Part shown: one piece after another, positions 1 to 8,492 of the stretch
Position numbering within the stretch: the first letter of the stretch is position 1
How the letters are laid out: each line of letters begins with the position of its first letter
Origin: Dipetalonema caudispina
Taxonomy: Eukaryota; Nematoda; Chromadorea; Rhabditida; Onchocercidae
Length of the DNA: 12,764 bases
Reading direction: 5' to 3'
Assembly (NCBI GenBank): GCA_013365325.1
Contig: JABVXV010000713.1
Span: 1-12,764, forward strand
Notes under the pieces: generated by a model
Databases searched by the model: none
The model's input: the letters and a program-made list of their open reading frames with translations, nothing else
Told to the model about the DNA's origin: nothing
Program-made: the position numbers and the translations under genes

Positions 1-218
<218 letters not shown>

Positions 219-395
219 CATGATAAATGAAAGTGATAGCGGCAATAATGGTATTGAGAGATGATACTAAAATAGGTTAAAATATATTGCATGTTGGAAT
301 TTGCTTTCAATTAATTCGGAAAGTATTACCAATTTGCTATGTTTGAACTTTATTCAAATATGATTGAAGAGAGAGAAAGAAAAACAAAATACTAC

Positions 396-2738
396 CGCTA
401 CTTCCAGTTGTAATAGTAAGTTGCATACGATTTTCAACTTTGATATCATCAGTAAAATCATATGAATCCGCCGTTCCCTCACCATAAACCATTTTTAGCA
501 TTTTCTTTTCCAAATTTAACTGAATTGACAGCGAATATTCTATGCCATTATTTGCACCTAAAATTTCCTTTTTTTTTTTTTAATATTAGTTGAAAATATA
601 TGATGTAATTTCAAAGCTAAATATGAAAGAATGATAAAACTTTATAGAAGAGCATAGAAAAATTATTCAAAAAAAAATTAGTTGCTTTTTTCCTTTTTTT
701 TTGAAAGGGTTCATTTTTTAAATGGAGAATTTCCATTCATTTTTTTCCTGCTACATTTTTAATTTTTAGTTTTTTATTTCCATTGATCTTGTAAAAGATT
801 TAACTATGAGAATTTCGGAATTATATATGGCTGTGGACTTTCAAATTTGAATTATTACGATAATAATGCAGAAAAGTAATTTAACCGGGTAATTGTTTCT
901 TGGTTTTCCTAATAAGTTTCCCTTGATCATCGGCCAAATTTACAACAACCGCTGCATTTTCGACATATGCAGATAGCTGAAAAAAAAAATCAATCAATGG
1001 AAAAGCTTTTTACCTAGGAGATTTATATTCATCCATTCATTATAACGACAAACGGACGATCATGATAACTTTGCTAAAATTTGAAAATTTACATTGGAAA
1101 TGAAATCCTTCCGTTAAAATAGAGTTTTGTTGCAAAGGAAGGAGATTACTAAGCATATTTCGTCTTTAACATCATAAAATAAGCTTTAATTAGATATTTC
1201 ATCTTCAATAATTCGTTTTAAGTACCTAATTTATTGTTATTTAAAATTTTTTTGCGAGTACCAAATCATACAATTATTCCCTAAAATATTTTCTTATGAA
1301 TTATTTTCACCTTTTCTTTTCATCAATTTTTTATCCAAAACATCTATTATTTCATATCTGAAACAAAGTGATTCCACTATTTGAAATTTAAAGCAAATGA
1401 ATTATAAATTAATTTATTCCTTCGAAAATAAAATTTCTAGATGAAATCATATTTTACTTAACTTATTTTCCAATTTCTTTTGAGAAAAATGTTTCAACAG
1501 AATTAAGAGATTCATAATGATAATCAGATTGAACCTGATTCTTGCAGATTTCTTTTGCTATTTTTACCACTGTATCACTTAGAGCTATTCTCGGAATTAA
1601 TTGATACAAAAAGCATCCTAGCATGAACTTTTAAAAATATTAATTGAATTTATTCCCTGTCAATCTTTGGCTGAGATTTGCGCGGTCCAAAATACTTAGA
1701 TATTAGCAATATGAAAATAAGGAACATATATTGAAATATTAAGTATTAAGATATTTTTATTACTTTTTATATGAAATGTTTTAAATTCCTCACTGAAATG
1801 CAATGATACGATAGTGAAAGAAATCGAATTGGGAAATTTATCCATGCTTAATTTAAAGAGTTTTTTAAATTCTATTATAAAAATAAAAAATCCATTTTGT
1901 TTTCATTCTTTTACAATAAGATAGATAATTGTGATTACTGCAATGGGTTGATTATTACTATCTGATAAAGATATCTTGTCGTTGCAAATTTTAAAACAGT
2001 GAATTGAAAGTTAGGAAGTTACAGATAAGTATTGATATGATATAATATAATAGAGTATAATATGAATGGTGTAATAAGAAATGGAAAATAGCTTGTTGCT
2101 TCATACAATGAATATGGTCTCCTTAATTCCTTGTGCTGATAACGTTATCAGGCGTCCATCGATTGATCGAGTACGAAAACGTATTGGTAAGATCAATTGT
2201 GGTCCATCATCTCCAAATAATCCATTAATATAAGATTATTGTAAAATAAATGCGTCAAATTTTTACAATGAATTTTAATATCTAGAAATAAACCTATCAA
2301 TGGTTTTATTTAATTTAAAAAAAAAAAAAAAAAATGCGAGGAAAAAAAAGTCTTCTTTAAACACTTAAATTCCTAAACTATATTTTAACTTTTTTTTCTC
2401 TTGTGATTTTCTATTAATTAAAAACAATTCAGTTTAATTTAATTGAATTCTATCCAAATTGAAATTATTGCATCCATTATATTAATCTAAAATTTTCCTT
2501 TTTCTATCGAGTTCATTTGCAAAATTTAATTGAAATTAATCAATGACATGAAAATTGAATCAATATTTTGTCTTATGGAAATATAATAGTAATACAAACC
2601 TTTATAATTCCATTCAATAAATTTGTATTCAACATATGACTTCTTATCCAATAATGTAACAACCTGAGCCGGAATTTCAGTTTGTGCATTTAGCAGTGAA
2701 TATAATGTGATTAAACATAAAAACCCATAATGTAACAT
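396..2738 (-). CDS. Secreted laminin-G-like domain protein, first four coding exons (3' end missing)
   Basis: Exons on the minus strand are 2738-2600, 2210-2107, 976-886 and 557-396, separated by introns of 389, 1130 and 328 nt. Junction phases agree throughout: AAAG|GTTTGT into GGAG|AT (codon GAT), ATT|GTATGA into TTTCAG|CTA (phase 0), CCCG|GTTAAA into TTTTAG|GT (codon GGT), then G|GTAGTA. They give 165 residues. Residues 1-18 (MLHYGFLCLITLYSLLNA) form a signal peptide with likely cleavage before QTE. The rest follows a laminin-G or neurexin-type LNS sheet: SYVEY near residue 34, then IRFRTRSIDGRLITL (the common FRT..DG.L strand pair), LSAYVENAAVVVNL from exon 3, and NNGIEYSLSIQLNLEKK from exon 4, where many family members have DG.WH. 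Such domains usually act in extracellular adhesion or receptor proteins; which subfamily (neurexin, Caspr, crumbs, agrin-like) cannot be told. The end of the domain and everything after it should lie left of 396. Confidence 0.8.
1413..1418 (-). terminator. Poly(A) signal for the nested frame
   Basis: AATAAA on the minus strand, 45 nt past the TAA at 1463. The motif is frequent by chance in DNA this rich in A and T, so it supports the nested gene only weakly. Confidence 0.3.
1463..1624 (-). CDS. Small coding-like frame nested in the second intron of the laminin-G gene
   Basis: A 53-codon frame starts at ATG 1624 and ends in TAA at 1463. The protein is unrecognised. It opens with a short hydrophobic stretch (MLGCFLYQLI), then a balanced, non-repetitive stretch including DTVVKIAKEICKN and NSVETFFSKEIGK, unlike the Phe/Lys/Asn noise of random AT-rich frames. 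AATAAA on the same strand (1418-1413) sits 45 nt past the stop. It lies in the same orientation as the host gene and inside its 1130-nt intron. It could be a nested gene, or an alternative exon of the host: AAAAG ahead of TTCATG at about 1627 is a weak acceptor in phase 0, which matches the end of host exon 2. A CAG|GTTCAA site inside it would also allow a cassette exon. Coding status is inferred from composition. Confidence 0.4.
   Translation of the reverse strand: MLGCFLYQLIPRIALSDTVVKIAKEICKNQVQSDYHYESLNSVETFFSKEIGK
1650..1727 (-). CDS. 25-codon frame with signal-peptide-like start, possible first exon of the nested gene
   Basis: The frame runs from ATG 1727 to TAA 1650. It begins with MFLIFILLISKYFGP, which looks like a secretion signal, followed by a basic stretch RKSQPKIDRE. 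It lies 25 nt upstream of the 53-codon frame at 1624-1463 and in a different frame, so a junction or intron would be needed to join them; TCTAA|GTATTT near 1694 is a weak donor. A TTTCAG acceptor on this strand near 1795 could mark the 5' end of the transcript. Evidence is limited to the amino acid pattern and position. Confidence 0.22.
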   Translation of the reverse strand: MFLIFILLISKYFGPRKSQPKIDRE

Positions 2739-2760
2739 AATATCCTGTAATTAAATTCAC
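2739..2760 (-). other. 3' splice site just ahead of the start codon, probable SL trans-splice acceptor
   Basis: On the minus strand the sequence AATTTAATTACAG ends at 2745. It is followed by GATATT and then the ATG at 2738, leaving a 6-nt leader. A 3' splice site this close to the start codon is typical of nematode genes that receive a spliced leader. A noncoding cis-spliced first exon further right is the alternative. It supports the choice of start at 2738. Confidence 0.55.
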
Positions 2761-3496
2761 ATTAATTAAAAGCTTGATTCTTTAATTGATAATTTAATTT
2801 TGAAAAATCTCTGTTTAATTTTAATTTAAAATATATAATAGTAATAATACTTTTATTTCTAAAAAGAATATCCAATAAGCTATTGGAATATGATCATAAA
2901 AAATCTGAAATAGTCTGTTTGTATTGTCATCCAAGTCATTAACTAATTAGAAGTAATGAATTAATTTATCCAAACAAATACTAATACACCATATTGTAAT
3001 TCTATTAGACTTTTAATGATACATACTCCTTCTAGTATCAGGCTTCATTTCATCGGTTCTTCCTTTCCCGTTCCCCGCCTTTCTCTACCTTTTCTTACCC
3101 CTATATAATTCTTTCATGAAAATCACGGAAAATAAATAATGAATATTCTTTCAAATTAGATAGGTTTTATTTTTGATACAACTGCATGCAATTTAAATTT
3201 TCATCAGAATATATATAGAGGAAAAAATTGGTAATTAAATCAAAAATTTATGAAAAAAAAAAAAAAAAAAAAGAGGGAGAAATGAAAATGAAAAGTATAA
3301 TAGGAAAAAGTATTGGTTTGTTCTATATTGCTTAAGTGAAGTGAAGAACATGCAAAAAAAAGCTCAGTTTGGGATGCGACTCTCGAAACAGGAAAGACAT
3401 TGCCGTTTGCGCTTATGTCAACAGATAAGCAATACCATCATTTCCTATGCTTTTATATGTATGCACACTTAGTCATTGCCAATTTCACCCATTATA
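2761..3496. other. Intergenic DNA between the laminin-G gene and the CAT array
   Basis: Mostly AT-rich sequence with one A19-like homopolymer near 3253-3271. Apart from the pyrimidine-rich block at 3040-3110, a short stretch at 3361-3480 is less AT-rich (it includes GGGATGCGACTCTCG) but holds no convincing exon. No RNA gene was recognised. Confidence 0.5.
3040..3115 (-). promoter_or_regulatory. Candidate promoter region of the laminin-G gene
   Basis: A pyrimidine-rich block (purine-rich on the minus strand, with GGCGGGGAACGGGAAAGG) stands out from the surrounding AT-rich DNA 300-370 nt upstream of the minus-strand start at 2738. It contains a GC-box-like GGCGGGG and, further upstream on that strand, TTATATAGGGG. 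Composition and position suggest a regulatory region; no factor site can be assigned. Confidence 0.3.
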
Positions 3497-3519
3497 CCAT
3501 TCATCATCATCACCACTCG

Positions 3520-3556
<37 letters not shown>

Positions 3557-3789
3557 TATCATCATCATTATCATCATCATCATCATCATCATCATCATTA
3601 CCATTATCATTATCATCATCATTATCATCATCATCATCATTATTTATTATTATCACCATTCATCATCACCATTTATCATCATTACCATTCATCATCAGCA
3701 CTATTTATTACCATCACCACCACCACCATTTATCATTATCACCATTCATTATCACCAATCATCATCATCACCATTTATTTTCATCATCA

Positions 3790-3830
<41 letters not shown>

Positions 3831-4551
3831 TATCATCATTATCACCACCACCATTTATCATCATCACCATTCATCATCATCACTATTTATTATAATCATC
3901 ACTTATCATCATCATCATTACCACCACCATTTATCATTATTACCATTCATCATCATCACTATTTATTATAATCATCACTTATCATCATCATTATCACCAC
4001 CACCATTTATCATCATCACCATTCATCATCATCACTATTTATTATAATCATCACTTATCATCATCATCATCACCACTACCATTTATCATTATCACCATTC
4101 ATTATCACCAATCATCATCATCACCATTTATTCTCATCATCACTCATCATCATCATCATCATCATCATTATCATCATTATCATCATCATCATCATTACCA
4201 TCATTTATCATCATCACCATTCATCATCATCACTATTTATTATCATCATCACTTATCATCATCATCATCACCACCACCATTTATCATTATTACCATTCAT
4301 CATCATCACTATTTATTATCATCATCACTTATCATCATCATCATCACCACCACCATTTATCATTATCACCATTCATCACCACCATTCATCATCACCATTA
4401 ATCATCATCATCATTATCATCATCATTATTATTATCATCGCCATCATCACTTTTACTATCATTGTCAATATTCATCATTACTATTTATTAGCAATAGCAG
4501 CAGTAGCAGAATAATTAGCATCACTACTATCATCACTATCATTATCATCCA
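3497..4551. repeat. Compound CAT/TCA microsatellite with higher-order repeats
   Basis: About 1.05 kb consisting of CAT, TCA, CAC and TTA triplets. Pure runs such as 3519-3600 and 3791-3830 alternate with a more complex 76-bp unit that starts ACTATTTATTAT: it begins at 3882, 3958, 4034 and again at 4232 and 4308. A larger block beginning CCATTTATCATTATCACC recurs at 3726 and 4079, an offset of 353 bp. Long open frames here (poly-His, poly-Ser or poly-Ile) are the three readings of the triplet repeat and are not genes. The right edge fades into AGC/ACT triplets near 4490-4550. Confidence 0.95.
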
Positions 4552-4741
4552 CAACATAGTTTGCAATGAGTTTTACAAAAATTTGAATAATTCATCTTTT
4601 TCGGCTAAAACAAACTTTTTAAGCTACTTATGAAAAGAAATTCATATTCCAACCATTTAACAAATCAGTATGAGTAAATAAATATTTATCAAAGATCGCC
4701 AAAATCATCTGATACGATTAGTGCGATACATTTTATGAGCG

Positions 4742-4809
4742 TACGTACAGTGCATAGTTATATTACGTGTTTTATTACGTACAGTACACAGTTGTATTAA
4801 ATGTACAAT
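4742..4809. repeat. Two-copy 34-bp degenerate tandem repeat
   Basis: TACGTACAG starts both copies, at 4742 and 4776. The copies continue TGCATAGTTATATTACG and TACACAGTTGTATTAAA, so they differ at several positions. The block is richer in CG steps and GTAC palindromes than the flanks. No function is evident. Confidence 0.5.
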
Positions 4810-4908
4810 TGCATCACGTTAATTTATTTCTAATTTTCATTTTGAAAATCCTTGGTATCAGCATTTATCATGAATGAAACGTGAGAGTTTCACTTTTTCG
4901 AAAGCTAA

Positions 4909-5034
4909 TCAAGCGATTACTGTTCTTTTTTATTCCTTGTTTTTTTGCCATTTTCATTTGCATACTTCATTTTTTTCAAATACCTAATGGTTATCCACCT
5001 GAAGAGTAAGCGAATATGTAAGGAAACTCAATAA
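4909..5034 (+). CDS. Possible terminal exon: hydrophobic segment plus basic tail
   Basis: A 41-codon open frame without an obvious start runs from just after TAA 4906 to TAA 5032. It encodes a hydrophobic stretch (FLFLVFLPFSFAYFIFF), then MVIHLKSKRICKETQ, the layout of a membrane segment with a short basic tail. The stop codon is embedded in CAATAAATAAAC, giving two overlapping AATAAA signals (5030-5035 and 5034-5039). The upstream acceptor (CGAAAG) is poor, and T-rich DNA readily yields Phe-rich frames, so this is a weak call. Confidence 0.15.
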   Translation, partial: SSDYCSFLFLVFLPFSFAYFIFFKYLMVIHLKSKRICKETQ

Positions 5035-5049
5035 ATAAACAAACATATG

Positions 5050-5494
5050 ACATTCAATGAAATGAAAACACAAAACAATACATTTCAGTAGGTTTTCTGA
5101 TTGATTGAACTTTTCTGATTGAAATTTGACAGGAATGCTAAAATTAATTAAATCTCATAACTAACAATTTTTCTTGAGCACTTTTTACAATCATTTAAAA
5201 GACATTATTCTATTAGGCAGCAGTATTTTGAAAATTTCGGTTAGAATCTAAAAGATTTCAAAAGAATATGATTTTAAAGTTTAGCAACTTTCAGCAACTA
5301 ATAAAAGATTCGTTGCTTAATTGTATCAAATGGTTCATTAGTTCAAAGATAAGGAAATGTAACTTTCTTTTGCTATCTTTTGTTTACTTTAAATTTTAAA
5401 TATGTAGAAGAATTGAAATAGTTTAGATACGATGATTTCTTGATGGTACAGTATATAAAACTTTAAAAAATTTGCCATTGATTCAATTCTAGAT
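5050..5494. other. AT-rich intergenic stretch
   Basis: No convincing exon, RNA gene or repeat was seen between the frame ending at 5034 and the fold-back element. Both strands are closed by frequent stops. Confidence 0.5.
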
Positions 5495-5496
5495 TA

Positions 5497-5556
5497 AACT
5501 ACGGTCTTCTTACAGTAATGTAAGGAGATCGTTGTTTTCTAAATAGTACTGAGGTA

Positions 5557-5588
<32 letters not shown>

Positions 5589-5640
5589 ACCTCAGTAGCA
5601 GTCATAGGAAGAACTGTGTTACTGTAAGATGACCGTAGCC
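5497..5640. mobile_element. 144-bp fold-back element, MITE-like
   Basis: Outer arms CTACGGTCTTCTTACAGTAA (5499-5518) and the reverse complement of 5619-5638 match at 19 of 20 positions. A second, perfect 10-bp pair, TACTGAGGTA (5547-5556) and TACCTCAGTA (5588-5597), flanks an (AT)n core at 5557-5582. The arms between these pairs have diverged. There is no coding capacity. TA lies directly outside the proposed ends (5495-5496 and 5641-5642), as a Tc1/mariner-type insertion would leave, but TA is common here. A non-autonomous DNA transposon relic is the best reading; a simple imperfect palindrome is the alternative. Confidence 0.6.
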
Positions 5641-5681
5641 TATATATATGTATCCTGCTAAATATATGCCAGTACATATAC

Positions 5682-5761
5682 CATATCCATTTATATACAT
5701 CATATCTAGTTCCATACATACATCATAACCATTTCCATATGTCATATCCAGTTATATCAGT
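5682..5761. repeat. Four degenerate ~19-bp tandem units
   Basis: Units beginning CATATCCA, CATATCTA, CATAACCA and CATATCCA start at 5682, 5701, 5724 and 5743. Three are 19 bp and the second is 23 bp. They follow directly on the fold-back element and may have grown from it or from the insertion site. Similarity is moderate. Confidence 0.4.
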
Positions 5762-5803
5762 ACAGAACAAAATCGATAAAATTTTTTCAGCTAAAACTCG
5801 AAC

Positions 5804-5932
5804 ATGGTTGGAATTTTGAATGAAGATAGCGAAGTTCGAAAGAGTTATAGATTTACAACAAGTTCTCGCACACCTATGTTGAAATTCAGCATTCGTTATT
5901 CATGGAATAATTATGATACTGTGATACTGTGA
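5804..5932 (+). CDS. Possible first exon of a + strand gene behind a strong 3' splice site
   Basis: AAAATTTTTTCAG ends at 5790 and is followed by 13 nt and then ATG at 5804. This is the arrangement left by spliced-leader trans-splicing with a short leader. The 42-codon frame is balanced in composition (MVGILNEDSEVRKSYRF, later MLKFSIRYSWNNYD) and not Phe- or Lys-biased. It ends in a TGA inside GATACTGT repeated twice (5914-5929). A donor-like ATG|GTAAAAG follows 4 nt past the stop at 5937. Either the frame uses another donor, or the duplication has broken it, or it is not a gene. The product is not recognised, and no next exon could be joined with confidence. Confidence 0.3.
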   Translation: MVGILNEDSEVRKSYRFTTSSRTPMLKFSIRYSWNNYDTVIL

Positions 5933-7113
5933 TATGGTAAAAGTTTAATCGCTACAACATTGTTGTATGAAATACTCTGATCGCGACGTATCATCAGATG
6001 ATTGCAATGTTAATCTTCTTTTATAATATCATAATATGATAACTGTAGAATGATTTAGAATTAACCTTAAGAAAAAATTTCTCACTGTTAACTATTGAAA
6101 AATTATTATCTCATATGCTAAGCTAATTAGTACTAGCTAGTCCCATAAATTTACATACTGCAAGAATAAAATGATACTTATAATAAAGTATATGATTCTA
6201 GCTTGTTGTTACAATTTGCATATTGCAAGCACAATGAATAATATACGCAAAGTAAACATTTCCACTCTAACAATTTGGTTTTAATCGATATAATTATCAA
6301 AAATGGATTTATTCTCATAAGGGAAAATCATTGTTTTTTCGTATTTTATCTAGAAAAAGTAGGTCAAAAAAGACTGGAATAAAAGAAAAAAATTACTTTA
6401 AATTGGAATAAAATTCAGTTTAAGACAAAACTAATAAAGCATATGAGATAACGGAATGAAAGTAAAGAAGTAAAGAATGAAATATTAGACTGGTAAATTT
6501 ATTTTTTTTTTTTTTCATACCATTTTTATGTTTATAAGAAGAAATACCTAAATTTAATTACATGTTTTCTGAAACAATTAATTCATTAATTACTGAAATA
6601 GTTGCTTGCTTATCTTAAAATTTGATCCAATCTATTCGCACAAACTATTGATTTACCTATTTAGTTACCTATCAGCTTCTGTGTAACATTTATTCATTTT
6701 TCCAATCGAATTGAAATTTATCATTCATTTGTTCCTTAGCTCACTTGAATTTTCTCATTAATTACTTATGGATGTGATTTGGCTTAGTAAAAATGCATGA
6801 TTTACTCGCGCGCATAATGCATGCTCTTGTCGAGAATAGAATGCATGCTTATTTTTGCAAGGTTTAACGCATTTTTCCAAAGCAATTAATTAATATGTAA
6901 TTGAATAATGTATATATATATAACAAAAACAAGAAAAATATATGTATTTTTTGATACAATTTAAAATAAAGAAGGTTTAAAATAAAATTTTAAGTGTAAT
7001 ATCGGTCCAATAAACAATTCCAATTAATCTGCTAACCAATTCCTTTTATACCATTAACAGAAATGTATTATTTTAAAGTATTTCTGTTGTTTGAAATAAT
7101 TAAATTTAACTTT
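5933..7113. other. AT-rich intergenic stretch
   Basis: This stretch holds a short open frame at 5967-6026 (ATGAAATACTCTGATCGCG onward), which is too short to call, a T14 tract near 6500, and the TGCATG cluster described separately at 6793-6848. Nothing else recognisable was found. Confidence 0.5.
6793..6864. promoter_or_regulatory. Three TGCATG-containing motifs at exact 24-bp spacing
   Basis: ATGCATGA, ATGCATGC and ATGCATGC begin at 6793, 6817 and 6841. The first two 24-bp units also share TCG followed by G and A/T-rich ends, so this may be a decayed 24-bp tandem repeat. CTCGCGCGC at 6804-6812 is unusual in this AT-rich setting. TGCATG is the known recognition core of Fox-family splicing factors when transcribed and is part of several transcription-factor sites. 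No assignment can be made without knowing whether the region is transcribed. Confidence 0.35.
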
Positions 7114-7119
7114 TTTATT
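7114..7119 (-). terminator. Poly(A) signal of the two-exon minus-strand gene
   Basis: AATAAA on the minus strand, 60 nt past the TAA at 7179. Position fits; chance occurrence is common in this DNA. Confidence 0.35.
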
Positions 7120-7178
7120 AGTAAACCATCAACTTTGTTACACTACTACTTATAAGAAAAGTTTTTCAAACATTATTT

Positions 7179-7946
7179 TTACTTTTTATTCATATCCTTG
7201 TCACATTGAATGCCTTCTGCATTTTCTACCAATTTTTCTTTCTTTCCATCTAACATTTTTCTTCGTTTTTTTTTTTTGAAAAGAAAGGCTTTGAATTGTT
7301 ATTTTTTTCCAAAGAATCAGTTAGTAATAATCGAATATAATTCGATTTAATTCTTTTATTTATTTTATATTATTGTTTAAAAAAATGTTTTTACAGAAGG
7401 CGAATCATTTTTGATTTCATACTAAAATTGTCCAAACAGGACAATAATTTGAGAAACAGATACATCTTGTATAAATCGGATTGGATTGCTTTAATTTTAC
7501 TGTATGCTACGAACTTTATACTATTGATGCTATTCAAATGTCAAATTTTCAATCTTTCAAGTTCGCTTGAAAACGGAACAGAAAATCCATGATAAATTTT
7601 GCAAAATTAGGGCAAAAATTTTTAATTTAAAATTTTATTTTTAGTAGAAGTTTCATTAAAAAGGGAGAAAAATGGGAAGAGGGGAAAAAGAAACGGGGAA
7701 ATATTCGAGAATCAAACATACACATCTTTCTGTAATAATTGCAACATATTTGCAAACTTTTTTTTTTTTCTTATTTCTTACTTTGATCGACTTGTATGCA
7801 TTCAAAAAGAAACAATTCTTACCTTTCTTCTTCACTCTTCCCATCTTTACCCAAATGAAATCGTACAATTTTACTGCATGATATAAATGTTTCCGTGCAA
7901 AATTTTCTTCGTTAATATCTATTGTAATTGATTTTATTCCTTTCAT
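7179..7946 (-). CDS. Two-exon small gene of unknown function
   Basis: Exon 1 runs from ATG 7946 to 7823 and ends in AAAG|GTAAGA, a near-ideal nematode donor. An in-frame stop lies just upstream of the ATG. A phase-compatible exon 2 runs from 7249 to TAA 7179, behind ATGTTAG; two weaker acceptors in the same frame lie at about 7227 and 7217. The intron is 573 nt. The predicted protein is 64 residues, basic, with no signal peptide. Exon 1 has ITIDINEENFARKH and YDFIWVKMGRVKKK; exon 2 has a Lys/Glu-rich start, then GIQCDKDMNKK. AATAAA (7119-7114) sits 60 nt past the stop. The VKLYDFIWVKMG stretch recalls the opening strand of PWWP-type folds, but no WP follows, so no family is claimed. The donor and exon 1 are the strongest parts; exon 2 is inferred. 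Confidence 0.45.
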
Positions 7947-7949
7947 TTA

Positions 7950-8284
7950 TACTTATTATCATAATTGTAATTAAAGACATATATTGTAATTATTGTGTTG
8001 TAATTTTTGTTGAAAATAAGTTTGAAATAATTAATACTTCTGATGAAATATTTTTTGATTCATAAACAAATTACTGCACAATAAACATTTATTCAACTTT
8101 GGCACTATTACTGTTGCAATTAATTTTGTTGAAATTTAAAATTTATCTAAATTAATATTAGCAAATTTTATTATTTATAAACACTTTGATATTGAAAATG
8201 TAATACTTTCTAAACGATTTATTATTTTTAACAAATTTACTGATAAACGTTCAAATGAAATGAAAACATTTATGCACAAAATGT
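7950..8284. other. AT-rich intergenic stretch
   Basis: No exon, RNA gene or clear repeat was seen. The right part shares short words (AAACATTTAT) with the 70-bp tandem repeat that follows, perhaps an older decayed unit. Confidence 0.45.
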
Positions 8285-8492
8285 AATCATTCATTTCGAA
8301 TATGTATACAATATTTTTGTAGTAATTGCTGTTGTCATTAATGAAACACTTTTGAATTATTCATTTTGAATATGTATATATGTATCTGAATTAATTGTTA
8401 CTAATACTAAATGAACATTTATTAATCACTTATTTCGAATATGTATGTTGTATGTTTTGCATTAATTGCTGCTATCATTAAATTAAACATTT
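8285..8492. repeat. Three-copy ~70-bp degenerate tandem repeat
   Basis: Units start at 8285, 8355 and 8424, each opening with AATCATTCATTTCGAATATG or a close variant. Each continues through TTAATTGCTG-like and AAACATTTATT-like words. Lengths are 70, 69 and about 69 bp. Copies differ at many positions, so the array is old. There is no coding content. Confidence 0.65.

Noticed and set aside
219..266. Fifth exon of the laminin-G gene behind ATTTTAG at 267
   Set aside because: The phase fits, but the frame (VSSLNTIIAAITFIYHD) runs straight into poly-Tyr from the microsatellite and does not resemble the end of a laminin-G domain.
977..1085. Short exon between ATTTTAG and CCTAG|GTAAAA on the minus strand within intron 2
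   Set aside because: All three frames are closed by stops, and inclusion would end the laminin-G protein early without a poly(A) signal close by.
3239..3400. About 53-codon minus-strand frame upstream of the laminin-G gene
   Set aside because: It is dominated by Phe/Ser from T-rich DNA and ends in a homopolymer-derived poly-Phe; there is no donor or poly(A) support.
3361..3400. Possible spliced-leader RNA gene (CTCAGTTTGGGATGCG)
   Set aside because: It only loosely recalls the nematode leader; the conserved 22-nt leader with its following donor and Sm site is not present.
3400..4047. Long + strand frames encoding poly-His, poly-Ser and poly-Ile proteins
   Set aside because: They are the three readings of the CAT/TCA triplet array; length comes only from the repeat lacking stops, and no splice or poly(A) context supports them.
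7672..7881. 69-codon + strand frame
   Set aside because: It is Phe-rich and lies opposite the minus-strand exon 7823-7946, which has a strong splice donor and a more balanced protein.
7823..7946. PWWP-domain protein call for the minus-strand exon
   Set aside because: Only YDFIWVKMGR resembles the family's first strand; the defining W-P residues do not follow in the exon or its likely continuation.
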